Assembly: GCF_011603255.1 (NCBI RefSeq)
Contig: NZ_JAANCM010000003.1
Location: 124,001-188,000, forward strand
Origin: Ferranicluibacter rubi
GTDB lineage: Bacteria; Pseudomonadota; Alphaproteobacteria; Rhizobiales; Rhizobiaceae
Length of the DNA stretch: 64,000 nt
Direction: 5' to 3'
The translations under genes were made by a program, and so were the position numbers. Below are positions 55,265 through 63,676 of this stretch, one piece after another. The notes under the pieces were generated by a model, which was given only the letters and a program-made list of their open reading frames with translations, made no database searches and had not been told where the DNA came from. How positions within the stretch are numbered: the stretch's first letter is position 1; each line of letters starts with the position of its first letter.

Positions 55265-56617
55265 ATGACCATCACGCAGCGCAAGCTCAACCTCAATGTC
55301 GGCATCAATACGACCGGCTACCTCGGCCATGCCTGGCCGTACCGCACCGGTACCCGGCACGATATCAACGATCCCGCATATTACCGGCGCCTGACCGAGC
55401 TTGCCCACAAGGGCCTGTTCGATGCTGTGTTCTTCTCCGACCATCCGGCCCTGATGACGGATCCCGAGGGGCGGCCCTTCCATACGATCGATCCGTTGAT
55501 CCTCTGTACGGCGCTTGCCGCCCAGGTGCCGGATATCGGTTTCGTGGCCACCATGTCCTCGACCTATAATTCGCCCTACAATCTTGCCCGGCGCACCCAG
55601 TCGACCGACATCGTTTCGGGTGGCCGGCTGATCATCAACATCGTCTCCTCGTTCAACCCCAACGTTGCCGCCAATTTCGGCTCCGAGCCTCTGCCGCAGC
55701 GCCACGAACGCTATGCCAAGGCCTCCGAGTTTCTCGACGTCGCCAAGAAGCTCTGGGCGAGCTGGGATCCCGCCCGGGAGGGCGACGTGCCGGAAGGCCG
55801 GTTCTGGGATGCGACGAGCGCCCACACGATCGATCATGACGGCACCTATTTCACCGTCAAAGGGCCGCTCAACGTGCCGGTCGGGCCGCAAGGCCACCCC
55901 GTGATCGCTCAGGCGGGTGCTTCGGAAGGGGGTATCGACCTTGCGGCACGGCATGGCGAGATCATCTACTGCAACATCCTGTCCCGTCCGGCTGGCCGCG
56001 CCTTCGGCGAGAAGGTCAGGGACAGGGCAAGGGCGTTCGGACGCGATCCCGCCAGCATCCGCATCGTTCCCGGTCTCGTGGCGATCGTCGGCGAGACACG
56101 TGCCGAAGCGCTCCGCAAGCACGAGCTTTTCAGCGGTGCCGGCTCGGAGGACGGGCTGATCGCCCGCTTTATCCGAGAGAACGGCATCGATCCCGCCGGC
56201 TTCGATCCGGATGCCATTCTCGATGCAGAGCGGTTCATTCCGGATCCCAACCGCCTGCTGGCGGTCGGCATGGGGCTGGGCCTGCTCGATCTCCTGACCC
56301 ACGAAAAGCTGACGGCGCGACAGGTCGTCCGACGCTCGGAAGGCCACCACCGACTGGTGATCGGCACGCCGGACGAGGTGGCCGATCAGATCATCGATCT
56401 CTGGGCCGACGGTACCGTCGACGGTTACACGCTGCAGCCGCCCCGGGCGCCGGATGATATCGAGGAGTTCGTCGCGAAGGTCGTGCCTATCCTGCAGGAT
56501 CGAGGTGTCTATCGAACGCGGTATGAGGAATCGACGATCCGCGAGCGGTACGGCCTGCCGTTTCCAGAGGGCACAACACGTCCCGCCGATCGTCCGGCGC
56601 TATCCCGGTTGGCTTGA
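55265..56617 (+). CDS. DszA/NtaA/SnaA-family FMN-dependent monooxygenase
   Basis: A 450-residue bacterial-luciferase-like monooxygenase, nearly the length of DszA (453). Shared features are GLFDAVFFSDHPAL, TMSSTYNSPYNLARRTQSTD, LIINIVSSFNPNVAANFGSE, the segment KKLWASWDP and the end VVPILQDRGVYRTRYEESTI. DszA cleaves a sulfone C-S bond using FMNH2 and O2 to give a sulfinate, which is the substrate of DszB. It closes the operon that starts with the DszB-like gene. Family assignment is firm; substrate is open, as NtaA-type members act on aminopolycarboxylates. Confidence 0.9.
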   Translation: MTITQRKLNLNVGINTTGYLGHAWPYRTGTRHDINDPAYYRRLTELAHKGLFDAVFFSDHPALMTDPEGRPFHTIDPLILCTALAAQVPDIGFVATMSSTYNSPYNLARRTQSTDIVSGGRLIINIVSSFNPNVAANFGSEPLPQRHERYAKASEFLDVAKKLWASWDPAREGDVPEGRFWDATSAHTIDHDGTYFTVKGPLNVPVGPQGHPVIAQAGASEGGIDLAARHGEIIYCNILSRPAGRAFGEKVRDRARAFGRDPASIRIVPGLVAIVGETRAEALRKHELFSGAGSEDGLIARFIRENGIDPAGFDPDAILDAERFIPDPNRLLAVGMGLGLLDLLTHEKLTARQVVRRSEGHHRLVIGTPDEVADQIIDLWADGTVDGYTLQPPRAPDDIEEFVAKVVPILQDRGVYRTRYEESTIRERYGLPFPEGTTRPADRPALSRLA

Positions 56618-56763
56618 GGCTCTGCGCTTCCGTGTCTGAGGCACAACCTGTCGGCCTATCCGGCGTCGAGGCGTCCCCGTGCGCGATCTTCAAGGGTGCT
56701 TTACGTCAGTCCAACGTGTCGCTTTGGCGCCTGCATGGCCCGCATCGCCACTGAACGAGCCGT

Positions 56764-56769
56764 TTGACA
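56764..56769 (+). promoter_or_regulatory. candidate -35 box of the MntA/HepT unit
   Basis: TTGACA lies 43 bp before the mntA start with an AT-richer stretch downstream; the best -10 candidate (TAGATT, 56790-56795) is 20 bp away, longer than ideal. Low certainty. Confidence 0.25.
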
Positions 56770-56811
56770 AAGAGAGTGGCTGATTTCAGTAGATTGCTGT
56801 AAGCTTTCGCC

Positions 56812-57108
56812 ATGAACAGAGCGGACGCCATTGCGAAGCTTCAGCGACATGCAGATGCCGTGAAAGGCATGGGGGCAACCGCTTTGTATCTTTTCGGCTC
56901 TACGCTACGCAACGAGGCGCACATATCAAGCGATCTCGACGTGTTTATCGATTACGATTCGACTAAACGTTTCTCTCTGCTTGATCTGGTCGGCATCAAA
57001 CAGTTCCTAGAGGAAGAGCTTGCGATGGAGGTGGATGTCACCACGCGCAACAGTCTTCACCCCATGCTGCGGACAGATATCGAACGCTCGGCCGTCAAGG
57101 TTTTCTGA
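56812..57108 (+). CDS. mntA: MntA-type minimal nucleotidyltransferase antitoxin
   Basis: A 98-residue minimal nucleotidyltransferase with the exact motif GS-x10-DxD (G29, S30, D41, D43: LYLFGSTLRNEAHISSDLDV). In the MntA/HepT system this enzyme neutralises the HepT ribonuclease by transferring AMP to a tyrosine. It overlaps the hepT gene by one base (TGATG). It is not related in function to the desulfurisation genes upstream. Confidence 0.88.
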   Translation: MNRADAIAKLQRHADAVKGMGATALYLFGSTLRNEAHISSDLDVFIDYDSTKRFSLLDLVGIKQFLEEELAMEVDVTTRNSLHPMLRTDIERSAVKVF

Positions 57109-57461
57109 TGGGCAGAAGCAGGATGGGGCCAGTTCTGGCGGAAATGCTCGAGGCTATTGAAGGCATCGAACGTCACACCGTTCGCAAATCTCTCATCGAG
57201 TTTGAACGCGACTGGCTGCTGCGTCTTGGCGTTCAGCGGGCGTTGGAAATCATATCGGAAGCCTCACGTCACATTCCCGATGACGTATTGACTGCCGAGC
57301 CGGAGGTGCCATGGAAAAACATCCGCGGCATCGGCAACATCCTACGTCACGAGTATCACAAAATCGCCGACGATGTGATTTGGGTGGTTGTGACTGAGAA
57401 TATCCTTCCATTGAAGGCGGCTGTCAAAGCTATTCAACAGCGGATTGGCGAAGAAGGTTAG
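57108..57461 (+). CDS. hepT: HepT-like (DUF86) toxin, variant active-site motif
   Basis: A 117-residue all-helical HEPN protein of the HepT/DUF86 family. The canonical ribonuclease motif is R-x4-6-H with a tyrosine two residues after the histidine. Here the motif region is GIGNILRHEY: H81 and Y83 (the AMPylation target in characterised pairs) are kept, but a glycine stands where the usual arginine (RN) is found. Arginines at 73 and 80 flank it. This subgroup may use another arginine or be weakly active. It is coupled to mntA. Confidence 0.85.
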   Translation: MGRSRMGPVLAEMLEAIEGIERHTVRKSLIEFERDWLLRLGVQRALEIISEASRHIPDDVLTAEPEVPWKNIRGIGNILRHEYHKIADDVIWVVVTENILPLKAAVKAIQQRIGEEG

Positions 57462-57649
57462 TTACCTCGGGCGATATGTCGCCTCGAATTTTTCACCATT
57501 CTTTAGCCAGATCCCCTTTCAATACCGCCACTCGTGATTGCCCGCGCATGTCTCGGAAGAATGCATACGGCAATGACTCCGGGCATCGCCCATGCCGCCG
57601 CCCCAATCACCGGTATGTTCCGGACGTTATCGGACAACACAAGGGCCGC

Positions 57650-57964
57650 CTAGCGGCTTGAAACATCCCGGGCACCCGCGTCCCGGAATGCGGCCTGCGC
57701 TTTGTCGACATCCTCAAGCGCCAGATCGACGGACACCTGAAGCTGACCTTCGAGCGCTGCATCCGTTCGAACGCCGTCCCCTTCCCGGTTCTCGACGTCG
57801 CCACCCGATGGCTGCGTCCCGGCGGTATTGTCCGACCCGGTTGCTTCGACGAAGACGTCGCTCCGGTCGATGCCATATTGCTGGACGAGATGTTCGATGG
57901 CGCGATCGGCAGCCTCGCGCGTGTCGAAGGTCGCGATGAGGGTTTTCACATTGTCGTTTGACAT
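57650..57964 (-). CDS. small hypothetical protein with stress-protein-like N-terminus
   Basis: A 104-residue cytoplasmic protein. The first 40 residues (VKTLIATFDTREAADRAIEH and YGIDRSDVFVEA) match in pattern the start of the general-stress-protein-like gene at 58743 (ferredoxin-like beta-alpha-beta). The middle is polar and Gly/Asp-rich, the end is a second helix (LEDVDKAQAAFRDAGA). I do not recognise a named family. The ATG at 57964 is preceded by a GGAGA stretch. It is likely real on codon pattern and the shared fold. Confidence 0.7.
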   Translation of the reverse strand: MSNDNVKTLIATFDTREAADRAIEHLVQQYGIDRSDVFVEATGSDNTAGTQPSGGDVENREGDGVRTDAALEGQLQVSVDLALEDVDKAQAAFRDAGARDVSSR

Positions 57965-58394
57965 GCATCGTCTCCTGTTGCGTCACGAGCAACGAAGGGC
58001 GACCCCTATGGTTCCGTCGGATCGGCGAGGCCTCCCTGCGCCTGCCGTTCGTCCTGGAAGCGATCCTGTAAGAGTGATGCCGTCTCTCCCGGTGCTCCTC
58101 CGTCGAAATCATGCAGCCGAGACCCGGAAAGATGTTGCAGGTCTGTACCATCATCAGGACAGTCTTCTGCGCGCCTTCTACTCTTTCTGCGTGTCAATCC
58201 GAAGCAGTACAATAGCCGCAGCTATCCAACGCAGGACATGCCGCAATCTGCATTGGCGCAATCCGAGGGATAAATTCATGAGGTCTTAAGTAAACGTCAC
58301 AGTACACAATCGCACGAACAAGGCGGAACATTCGGTATGGGAACGTGTTTCCAATCCGAGACCTGAAACATGGTCTGGAATAGAGGACCCACAC
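57965..58394. other. 430-bp gene-poor stretch
   Basis: No convincing gene was found here. Short frames exist on the minus strand, such as one at 58006-58212, but they resemble nothing I know and change reading character midway. The stretch should contain the promoters of the two divergent small genes on either side. Confidence 0.5.
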
Positions 58395-58712
58395 ATGAAG
58401 AAGCTTTTTCTCGCTACGGCTATTCTTGCCGTTTCTGCGTTCGGCGTAAATGCCCAGACCACACCGGCACCGTCGGCAAATGGCGACACACCGGCCGTCG
58501 CAACACCGGACTCGGGCAATTCGACGGCGCCTGTCGAAGGCGCGAACTCGTTCACCGAGGCTCAGGCCAAGGAGCGCATCGAGGCAGCAGGCTATACGGA
58601 ACTCGATGGCCTGATGCTCGACGACAAGGGTATCTGGCAGGCGAAGGCCATGAAGGACGGGAAATCGGCAGCGGTTTCCATGGACTATCAGGGCAACATC
58701 GTCTCGAAATAA
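58395..58712 (+). CDS. PepSY-domain exported small protein
   Basis: A 105-residue exported protein: signal peptide MKKLFLATAILAVSAFGVNA, a low-complexity Ala/Pro/Thr linker, then a PepSY-like domain (TEAQAKERIEAAGYTELDGL, then GIWQAKAMKDGK and DYQGNIVSK). PepSY proteins are thought to inhibit peptidases or bind ligands in the periplasm. It lies 30 bp before the stress protein in the same direction and is probably co-transcribed. Confidence 0.85.
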   Translation: MKKLFLATAILAVSAFGVNAQTTPAPSANGDTPAVATPDSGNSTAPVEGANSFTEAQAKERIEAAGYTELDGLMLDDKGIWQAKAMKDGKSAAVSMDYQGNIVSK

Positions 58713-58742
58713 CAAGCGCGCTTGCGCTGGAAGGCAATGATC

Positions 58743-59354
58743 ATGAAGACTGTAACAGGACTGTTCGACGACTATAGCGATGCAAGCGCCGCCGTGAGCG
58801 CGCTGGAAGCCCGTGGCATCCATTCCGACAACATCAGCATCGTATCCAACAATGCAGACGGCCGCTACAAGGATGGCGACCACGACAGCAACGCTGCCGA
58901 AGGTGCCGGAACCGGCGCCGGCATCGGTGCCGTGGTCGGCGGTGCAGGCGGGCTCCTGACGGGCCTCGGCATCATGGCCATCCCAGGCGTCGGACCGGTC
59001 GTCGCGGCCGGCTGGCTCGCCGCAACGGCGCTTGGCGCGGTTGCCGGTGCCGCAGCCGGTGGTGCGACGGGCGGCCTGATCGGTGCTCTCACATCCTCAG
59101 GTGTCGACGAAGATCATGCGCATGTCTACGCCGAAGGCGTTCGTCGCGGCGGCACGCTCGTCACGGCCAAGGTCGAGGACGACCTTCACGCCGAAGCCGA
59201 AGCGATCCTCAAGAAGTCGAACTGGGTCGATCCCGTCGAGCGGCGTAACGCCTATTCGCAGCAGGGCTGGACGAAGTTCGACGATACGGCTGCTCCCTAT
59301 GGCGCGACCGAAGTCGAAGAAGAGCGCGCACGCTATCCGCGTCGCACGCTGTAA
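58743..59354 (+). CDS. general stress protein with glycine-zipper segment
   Basis: A 203-residue protein. Residues 1-45 are the GspM/17M-like N-terminal domain (MKTVTGLFDDYSDASAAVSA, IHSDNISIV). A central Gly/Ala-rich hydrophobic stretch (about 60-120, such as GAGTGAGIGAVVGGAGG) looks like a glycine zipper that may insert in a membrane. The tail is charged. The ATG at 58743 has GGAAGG at good spacing. It is followed by a strong terminator. Role probably in osmotic or general stress by family resemblance. Confidence 0.85.
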   Translation: MKTVTGLFDDYSDASAAVSALEARGIHSDNISIVSNNADGRYKDGDHDSNAAEGAGTGAGIGAVVGGAGGLLTGLGIMAIPGVGPVVAAGWLAATALGAVAGAAAGGATGGLIGALTSSGVDEDHAHVYAEGVRRGGTLVTAKVEDDLHAEAEAILKKSNWVDPVERRNAYSQQGWTKFDDTAAPYGATEVEEERARYPRRTL

Positions 59355-59376
59355 CGAACCGCCGCAGATCATATGC

Positions 59377-59404
59377 AAAGGGCCGGAGCAATCCGGCCCT
59401 TTCG
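59377..59404 (+). terminator. rho-independent terminator after the stress protein gene
   Basis: AAAGGGCCGG (59377-59386), loop AGCAAT, CCGGCCCTTT (59393-59402). A perfect 10-bp stem flanked by A and T runs, able to work in both directions. Confidence 0.85.
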
Positions 59405-59590
59405 CTGTGCGAACCAAAGATAATCCGTCCGTGGAAGAGCGACAGGCCTGTGCGGCGTTGGGTATTGTCGTCAGAACGCCTTGCGTTCGACGAGATCGCT
59501 CTCTATTTCATCCCTATACCAAAAAGCTCAAGGCTTATGCTCGCTTTGCGAGGCAATGGCCCTGTGCGCATCGTTCCCAAAGGATATTTC

Positions 59591-59734
59591 ATGACCAATA
59601 TCGAAAAGCCGTACGAGCCCGTTTCGTTTGCCAAGAAGCACCGGATTTCCGTGGAAGACGCCACCGCCATCCTGAAGCAGGCTGAAGGCAACAAGAAGCT
59701 CGCCGACAAAGAGGGCCGCCGGGTCGCCGTTTGA
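59591..59734 (+). CDS. small hypothetical protein (47 aa)
   Basis: A 47-residue basic polypeptide beginning MTNIEKPYEPVSFAKKHRIS and continuing with a helix-turn-helix-like stretch ISVEDATAILKQA. AAAGGA lies at a good distance before the ATG at 59591. I do not recognise the family; its size and charge resemble other small rhizobial proteins of unknown role. It may be missed by automatic callers because of its length. Confidence 0.6.
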   Translation: MTNIEKPYEPVSFAKKHRISVEDATAILKQAEGNKKLADKEGRRVAV

Positions 59735-59837
59735 GCGGATCCTGGCGCATTGTTCTGCCGGCCCTATAATTCCGGCGATGGGTCGCATTTCCGATAACGG
59801 CCTACGACGCGTTCAGTGACAAGCGCAAGCGCGCTTT

Positions 59838-59990
59838 CTACTGCGATACCGACATGTAGCGGCTGAGAATTTCCGAAATGTCGGTATCTTCCTCGCGGTC
59901 ATCGACCTTCGCCCGGTCTTCAACGGCGTGAAGATGATGGTCCATGATCCTGCAGGCAGCGGCCTGGTTTTGATTCTTCAGTGCATATCG
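59838..59990 (-). pseudogene. 3' remnant of a GntR (FCD) regulator
   Basis: The last about 50 codons of a minus-strand gene can be read, ending at the stop 59838-59840. They include ALKNQNQAAACRIMDHHLHA followed by VEDRA, the C-terminal helix pattern of FCD-domain GntR regulators (alternating A/M/H-L-x-x-V-E). The rest, including the DNA-binding domain, is missing. The remnant ends at the same place where the ABC ATPase remnant begins, which points to one deletion. Confidence 0.55.
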
Positions 59991-60472
59991 ATTGCCGCGA
60001 GCCCGAATTCCTCGTCTGCGACGAGCCGACGTCGGCGCTCGACGTCTCGGTACAGGCCCAGATCCTCAATCTGATGCGCGGGCTGCAAGACAGGCTCGGC
60101 CTTACCTACCTCTTCATCAGCCACAACCTCGCCGTCGTGCGCCATATGGCGGATAGGATCGCCGTGATGTATCTTGGCCGGATCATCGAGGAGGCCGATA
60201 CGGAAGCGCTGTTTGCCAACCCGCAGCATACCTATACGCGGCTGCTGTTGCAGACGATCCCGGATGTCCGCGCGCCAAACCGCGACCGGGCCCTGATGGG
60301 CGGCGAGCCGCCGAGCCCGCTTGATCCGCCGAAGGGCTGCACCTTCCATCCGCGGTGTCCGATCGCGACCGAGCTTTGTAGCCGGGAAGCGCCGGAGCCT
60401 GTCAAACGTGCCGATGGCGGTCGCGTCGCATGCCACTTTCCGCAGCTGAGCCCCGAACAGCACGCCCTCTGA
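59981..60472 (+). pseudogene. truncated Opp/Dpp-type ABC ATPase (OppF-like), 3' part only
   Basis: The reading frame gives only the last 160 or so residues of an oligopeptide-type ATPase: Walker B FLVCDEPTSALDVS, H-loop LFISHNLAVV and the C-terminal GCTFHPRCPIATELC motif are present, but Walker A and the LSGGQ signature are absent. The GTG at 59981 looks like a chance start in the junction sequence. It cannot bind ATP as it stands. Its intact downstream neighbour is the amidohydrolase, so an importer operon once led into that gene. Confidence 0.85.
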
Positions 60473-60496
60473 CCGTATCCGGAACCGGGAGACCCC

Positions 60497-61696
60497 ATGA
60501 CACGCTCCGAAACACTCTTTACCCATGCCAGGCTGATGGATGGCACGCTGTGCGACATCGCCGTCGCCGACGGGCGCATCACCGCGATTTCCGCTGTCGG
60601 CACGCTTTCGCGCGTTGCCGACAGCATCGATATCGCCGGTGCGCTGCTGGTGCCGGCCTTCGTCGAGGGGCATATCCACCTCGATACCAGCCTCTACGGC
60701 GACCGGTGGATTCCGCATCGTCCGTGCACGGATGGATTCGATGTGCATGAGCGGGTCGCATTCCAGGCAGAGAACATGGCCTCGGCCGCGCCGATGGACA
60801 AACGTGCCCGCGATCAGCTCGACCTCTGCATCGCGAGCGGCTCTTTGCAGATGCGCAGTCATGTGATGGTCGATGGTTCGGTCGGGCTGAAATCGCTCGA
60901 GACGATCCTCGCCGTGCGCGAGGATTACAAGGATCTCATCGACATCCAGCTCGTCGCCTTCCCACAGTCCGGCATTCTTAAAAGCCCCGGCACGCCGGAG
61001 CTGCTGGACGCAGCACTCGGCCTCGGCGCGGACCTTATCGGCGGGCTCGACCCTGCGAGCTTCGACCGGGATGTGAATGGCCATCTCGACGTCGTCTTCG
61101 GTCTTGCCGAAAAGCACGGTGTCGATATCGACATTCACCTGCATGATGCAGGCTCGATGGGTGCCTTCACCATCGAGGAGATCTGCGCGCGCACGGCAGC
61201 GCTCGGCATGCAGGGGCACGTCACCGTCAGCCACGCCTACGGTCTCGGCGATCTCGCGCCCGATCCGGCGCGCCGGCTGGCGGCGAAAATCGCGAAGGCT
61301 GGGGTGGCCATCATGACCAACGCGCCCGGCAATCATGTCTTCCCACCCGTGGCGCTCCTGCGCGGCGAAGGCGTCACGGTCTTCAGCGGCAGCGACAATA
61401 TCCGCGATTCCTGGTGGCCCTATGGCGATGGGGACATGCTGCGCCGTGCCGAAATCATCGGCTACCGCTCCGGCTTCTACACGGACGCGGAGCTTGCCGC
61501 CGCCTTCGACGTGGTCACAACGGCTGGTGCAAAGGCGCTGCGTCTGGAGGGCTACGGCGTCGAGATCGGCGCCAAGGCCGATTTCGTCACGCTGGACGCC
61601 GCCCACATCCCCCTTGCCGTCGTTTCTGTGCCGAAGGGGCGTCGCGTGTTCAAGGCCGGACGGCTCGTCGCGCAGGATGGGACGGTGCTGCGGTAG
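60497..61696 (+). CDS. amidohydrolase, cytosine-deaminase-like
   Basis: A 399-residue metal-dependent deaminase/amidohydrolase of the CodA-like group. The metal and catalytic residues are visible as EGHIHLDTS, a later HLHDAGS, HVTVSHAYG and GSDNIRDSW (the last Asp being the usual catalytic one). It is cytoplasmic. The likely substrate is a cytosine-like or guanidine/triazine compound. It follows the truncated ATPase by 24 bp, so it may have lost its promoter with the deletion unless one lies within the remnant. Confidence 0.9.
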   Translation: MTRSETLFTHARLMDGTLCDIAVADGRITAISAVGTLSRVADSIDIAGALLVPAFVEGHIHLDTSLYGDRWIPHRPCTDGFDVHERVAFQAENMASAAPMDKRARDQLDLCIASGSLQMRSHVMVDGSVGLKSLETILAVREDYKDLIDIQLVAFPQSGILKSPGTPELLDAALGLGADLIGGLDPASFDRDVNGHLDVVFGLAEKHGVDIDIHLHDAGSMGAFTIEEICARTAALGMQGHVTVSHAYGLGDLAPDPARRLAAKIAKAGVAIMTNAPGNHVFPPVALLRGEGVTVFSGSDNIRDSWWPYGDGDMLRRAEIIGYRSGFYTDAELAAAFDVVTTAGAKALRLEGYGVEIGAKADFVTLDAAHIPLAVVSVPKGRRVFKAGRLVAQDGTVLR

Positions 61697-61878
61697 GCTC
61701 GCCGGTTTCGATGTCGCGATTTGCCCCGACGAGCGTCATCTTCCGCAAGAATCGAGGGTGACAGCCGGAGATATCATGAGTAAAGGAGTTAGGTATGAGA
61801 AAGCCTGGAATGCGATGACGACATCGGCTTGATGGCCGATGAAACGGTGCGTTCGCAGAACCGAGGTCGCAAGAGCGA

Positions 61879-62379
61879 ATGACGAACATCGAAGTCCGCC
61901 ATCAGGTCTATGTCGCCCAACGTCCGGCACTCGTTGCGTATGCATCGCGCATTCTCGGCTCCCGCGACACCGCCGAAGACATCGTTCAGGATGCCTTCCT
62001 CAGGTTCATGCCGGCGAATGCGCAGGAGACCTCGTCGGGACAGCTGGTCTCCTATCTCTACCGGATCGTCCGCAATCTCGCCTTCGATGTCATGAAACGG
62101 CAGAAGCTCGAAGCAAGGGAAAGCGTCGATCCACCCTACTGGACGGTGCCGTCCCGTCATCCGACGCCGGAGGATATCGTTGCCGCATCGGACGAATTGC
62201 GGCTGATCGAAAGGTTGCTCGAGGACTTGCCTCTGGAAACCCGGATCGCGCTCGAAATGCACCGGTTCGGCGGCTATACGCTGAGCGACATCGCGGCACA
62301 TCTGGGCATATCCGTTGCGACGGTGCATCGGCACGTCCGAACTGGGATGGTTCGTCTCGCCTCCGGCCTCGCCTCGTGA
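61879..62379 (+). CDS. FecI-type ECF sigma factor
   Basis: A 166-residue sigma factor with region 2 (SRDTAEDIVQDAFLRFMPAN, LVSYLYRIVRNLAFDVMKRQ) and region 4 (RFGGYTLSDIAAHLGISVAT, then VHRHVRTGM). It is followed by a FecR anti-sigma factor and a TonB receptor, so it belongs to an iron- or siderophore-signalling surface system. Control by iron through a distant regulator is likely but no box was identified. Confidence 0.93.
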   Translation: MTNIEVRHQVYVAQRPALVAYASRILGSRDTAEDIVQDAFLRFMPANAQETSSGQLVSYLYRIVRNLAFDVMKRQKLEARESVDPPYWTVPSRHPTPEDIVAASDELRLIERLLEDLPLETRIALEMHRFGGYTLSDIAAHLGISVATVHRHVRTGMVRLASGLAS

Positions 62380-62535
62380 GCGTGTGATTCAACCGTAAGC
62401 CATGAAAAATTATTGCCTCCTGCTCGTCTTTGCTAGACGACGTGCATCCTGCACGAGGCAACAGCCAGCGACGAGACGCTTCGATGGGCGCTCCTCTGTC
62501 GATCGGGATGCTGCGGTCATAGGAACTTCGCAACG

Positions 62536-63537
62536 GTGAAAACGAACCCACCTTTTCCGGAAGCAACGCTCGGCGAAGCCACGGACTGGTTCCTGGAGAT
62601 GCGGAACCGTCCTGATTGTCTTGAGACGCAGGCCGCCTTCCAGCAGTGGCTGTCGGCGTCCGAGGAGAACGCGGCTGCGTGGCGCCAGGTGGAGAAGACC
62701 TGGGCGCTGCTCGGCGAAACCCGCCCAGTTCACGCCGCGGACTGGGAAACGGCTGCAACGGGCACAGCGGCGGTCGTGCCTTTCACTGCGAAACGGTCCG
62801 AACCGCGTCGAAACCGGCTGGCCGGCGCCGCCCTGCTGGCGGTGGCGGCTTGCGCTGTGGCATTTCTGGCGGGCCCCACTCTTCTCCTGCACCTGCGCGC
62901 GGACGAAGTGACGGCGTCGGGAGAAAGCCGGCGCGTCGTGCTTGCCGATGGAACGACGGTGGATATGAGCGGTGGAACCGCCTTTACAGTGACGATCGAC
63001 AAGCAGGAGCGCCATGTCGAACTGCTGAAGGGCGAAGCCTTCTTCGACGTCGCGCATGATGCGGGCCGGCCTTTCACCGTCGATACCGACGGCGTCACCG
63101 TGACGGTTCTCGGCACCGCCTTCGACCTGCAGACCGGGGAGCAGGATACGACCGTGGAGCTTGCGCGCGGATCGGTCGCCATCTCCTATGACGGGGAGAG
63201 CCAGCGCAGCACGTTCGAACTCTCCCCCGGCGAGACCGCAGCAATCGACCGGGAGACCGGAACGGCGATCCGGGGAAAGGCCGATATCGAGGAGATGGGC
63301 GCCTGGCGAAGCGGCAAGCTCTCCGTCGACAACGTCACCATCGCCAGCGCCATCGAGCGCATCCAGCGCTATCACCCGGCCTGGATCACGATCGCTGACG
63401 GCACGCTCGGCTCTCTCCGCGTGACCGGCCTCTACGATCTGCGCGATCCCGATCGTGCGCTGAATGCGCTGGTCCGCCCCTTCGGCGGCAAGGTGCGGGC
63501 CGTCACGCCCTATGCCCGCATCGTCTCGCGCTACTGA
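62536..63537 (+). CDS. FecR-family anti-sigma regulator
   Basis: A 333-residue protein starting at GTG 62536. The N-terminal cytosolic part (FQQWLSASEENAAAWRQVEK) is the FecI-binding domain, one membrane helix lies at about 95-118, and the periplasmic FecR domain follows (RRVVLADGTTVDMSGGTAFT, GEAFFDVAHDAGRPFTVD). It passes the signal from the receptor's plug-side domain to the sigma factor. The last residues (FGGKVRAVTPYARIVSRY) are the receptor-contact segment. Confidence 0.93.
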   Translation: MKTNPPFPEATLGEATDWFLEMRNRPDCLETQAAFQQWLSASEENAAAWRQVEKTWALLGETRPVHAADWETAATGTAAVVPFTAKRSEPRRNRLAGAALLAVAACAVAFLAGPTLLLHLRADEVTASGESRRVVLADGTTVDMSGGTAFTVTIDKQERHVELLKGEAFFDVAHDAGRPFTVDTDGVTVTVLGTAFDLQTGEQDTTVELARGSVAISYDGESQRSTFELSPGETAAIDRETGTAIRGKADIEEMGAWRSGKLSVDNVTIASAIERIQRYHPAWITIADGTLGSLRVTGLYDLRDPDRALNALVRPFGGKVRAVTPYARIVSRY

Positions 63538-63676
63538 GTGATTTTCGCAGAAAAGATCGGTTCTCGGCACGATTGTCCGAAAAACGTCGATCGGGGTGAG
63601 AAAAAACGCAACGTCGATCGTCTTAGAAAGGATGCGCGTGCCGTGGCCATGCTCTGACAGAGAGACGAGAGTAAGA

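Noticed and set aside
54158-56350. Long open frame opposite the DszA-like gene and reductases
   Set aside because: It runs antisense across two well-supported genes and shows no recognisable motif; it mirrors codon bias of the plus strand.
56618-56811. Possible extra small gene or IS end between the DszA-like gene and mntA
   Set aside because: No repeats, no credible start or codon pattern; only a weak promoter-like box was seen.
59981-60472. Short intact ABC ATPase
   Set aside because: Walker A and the signature motif are missing and the start codon lies in junction sequence; it is a 3' remnant.
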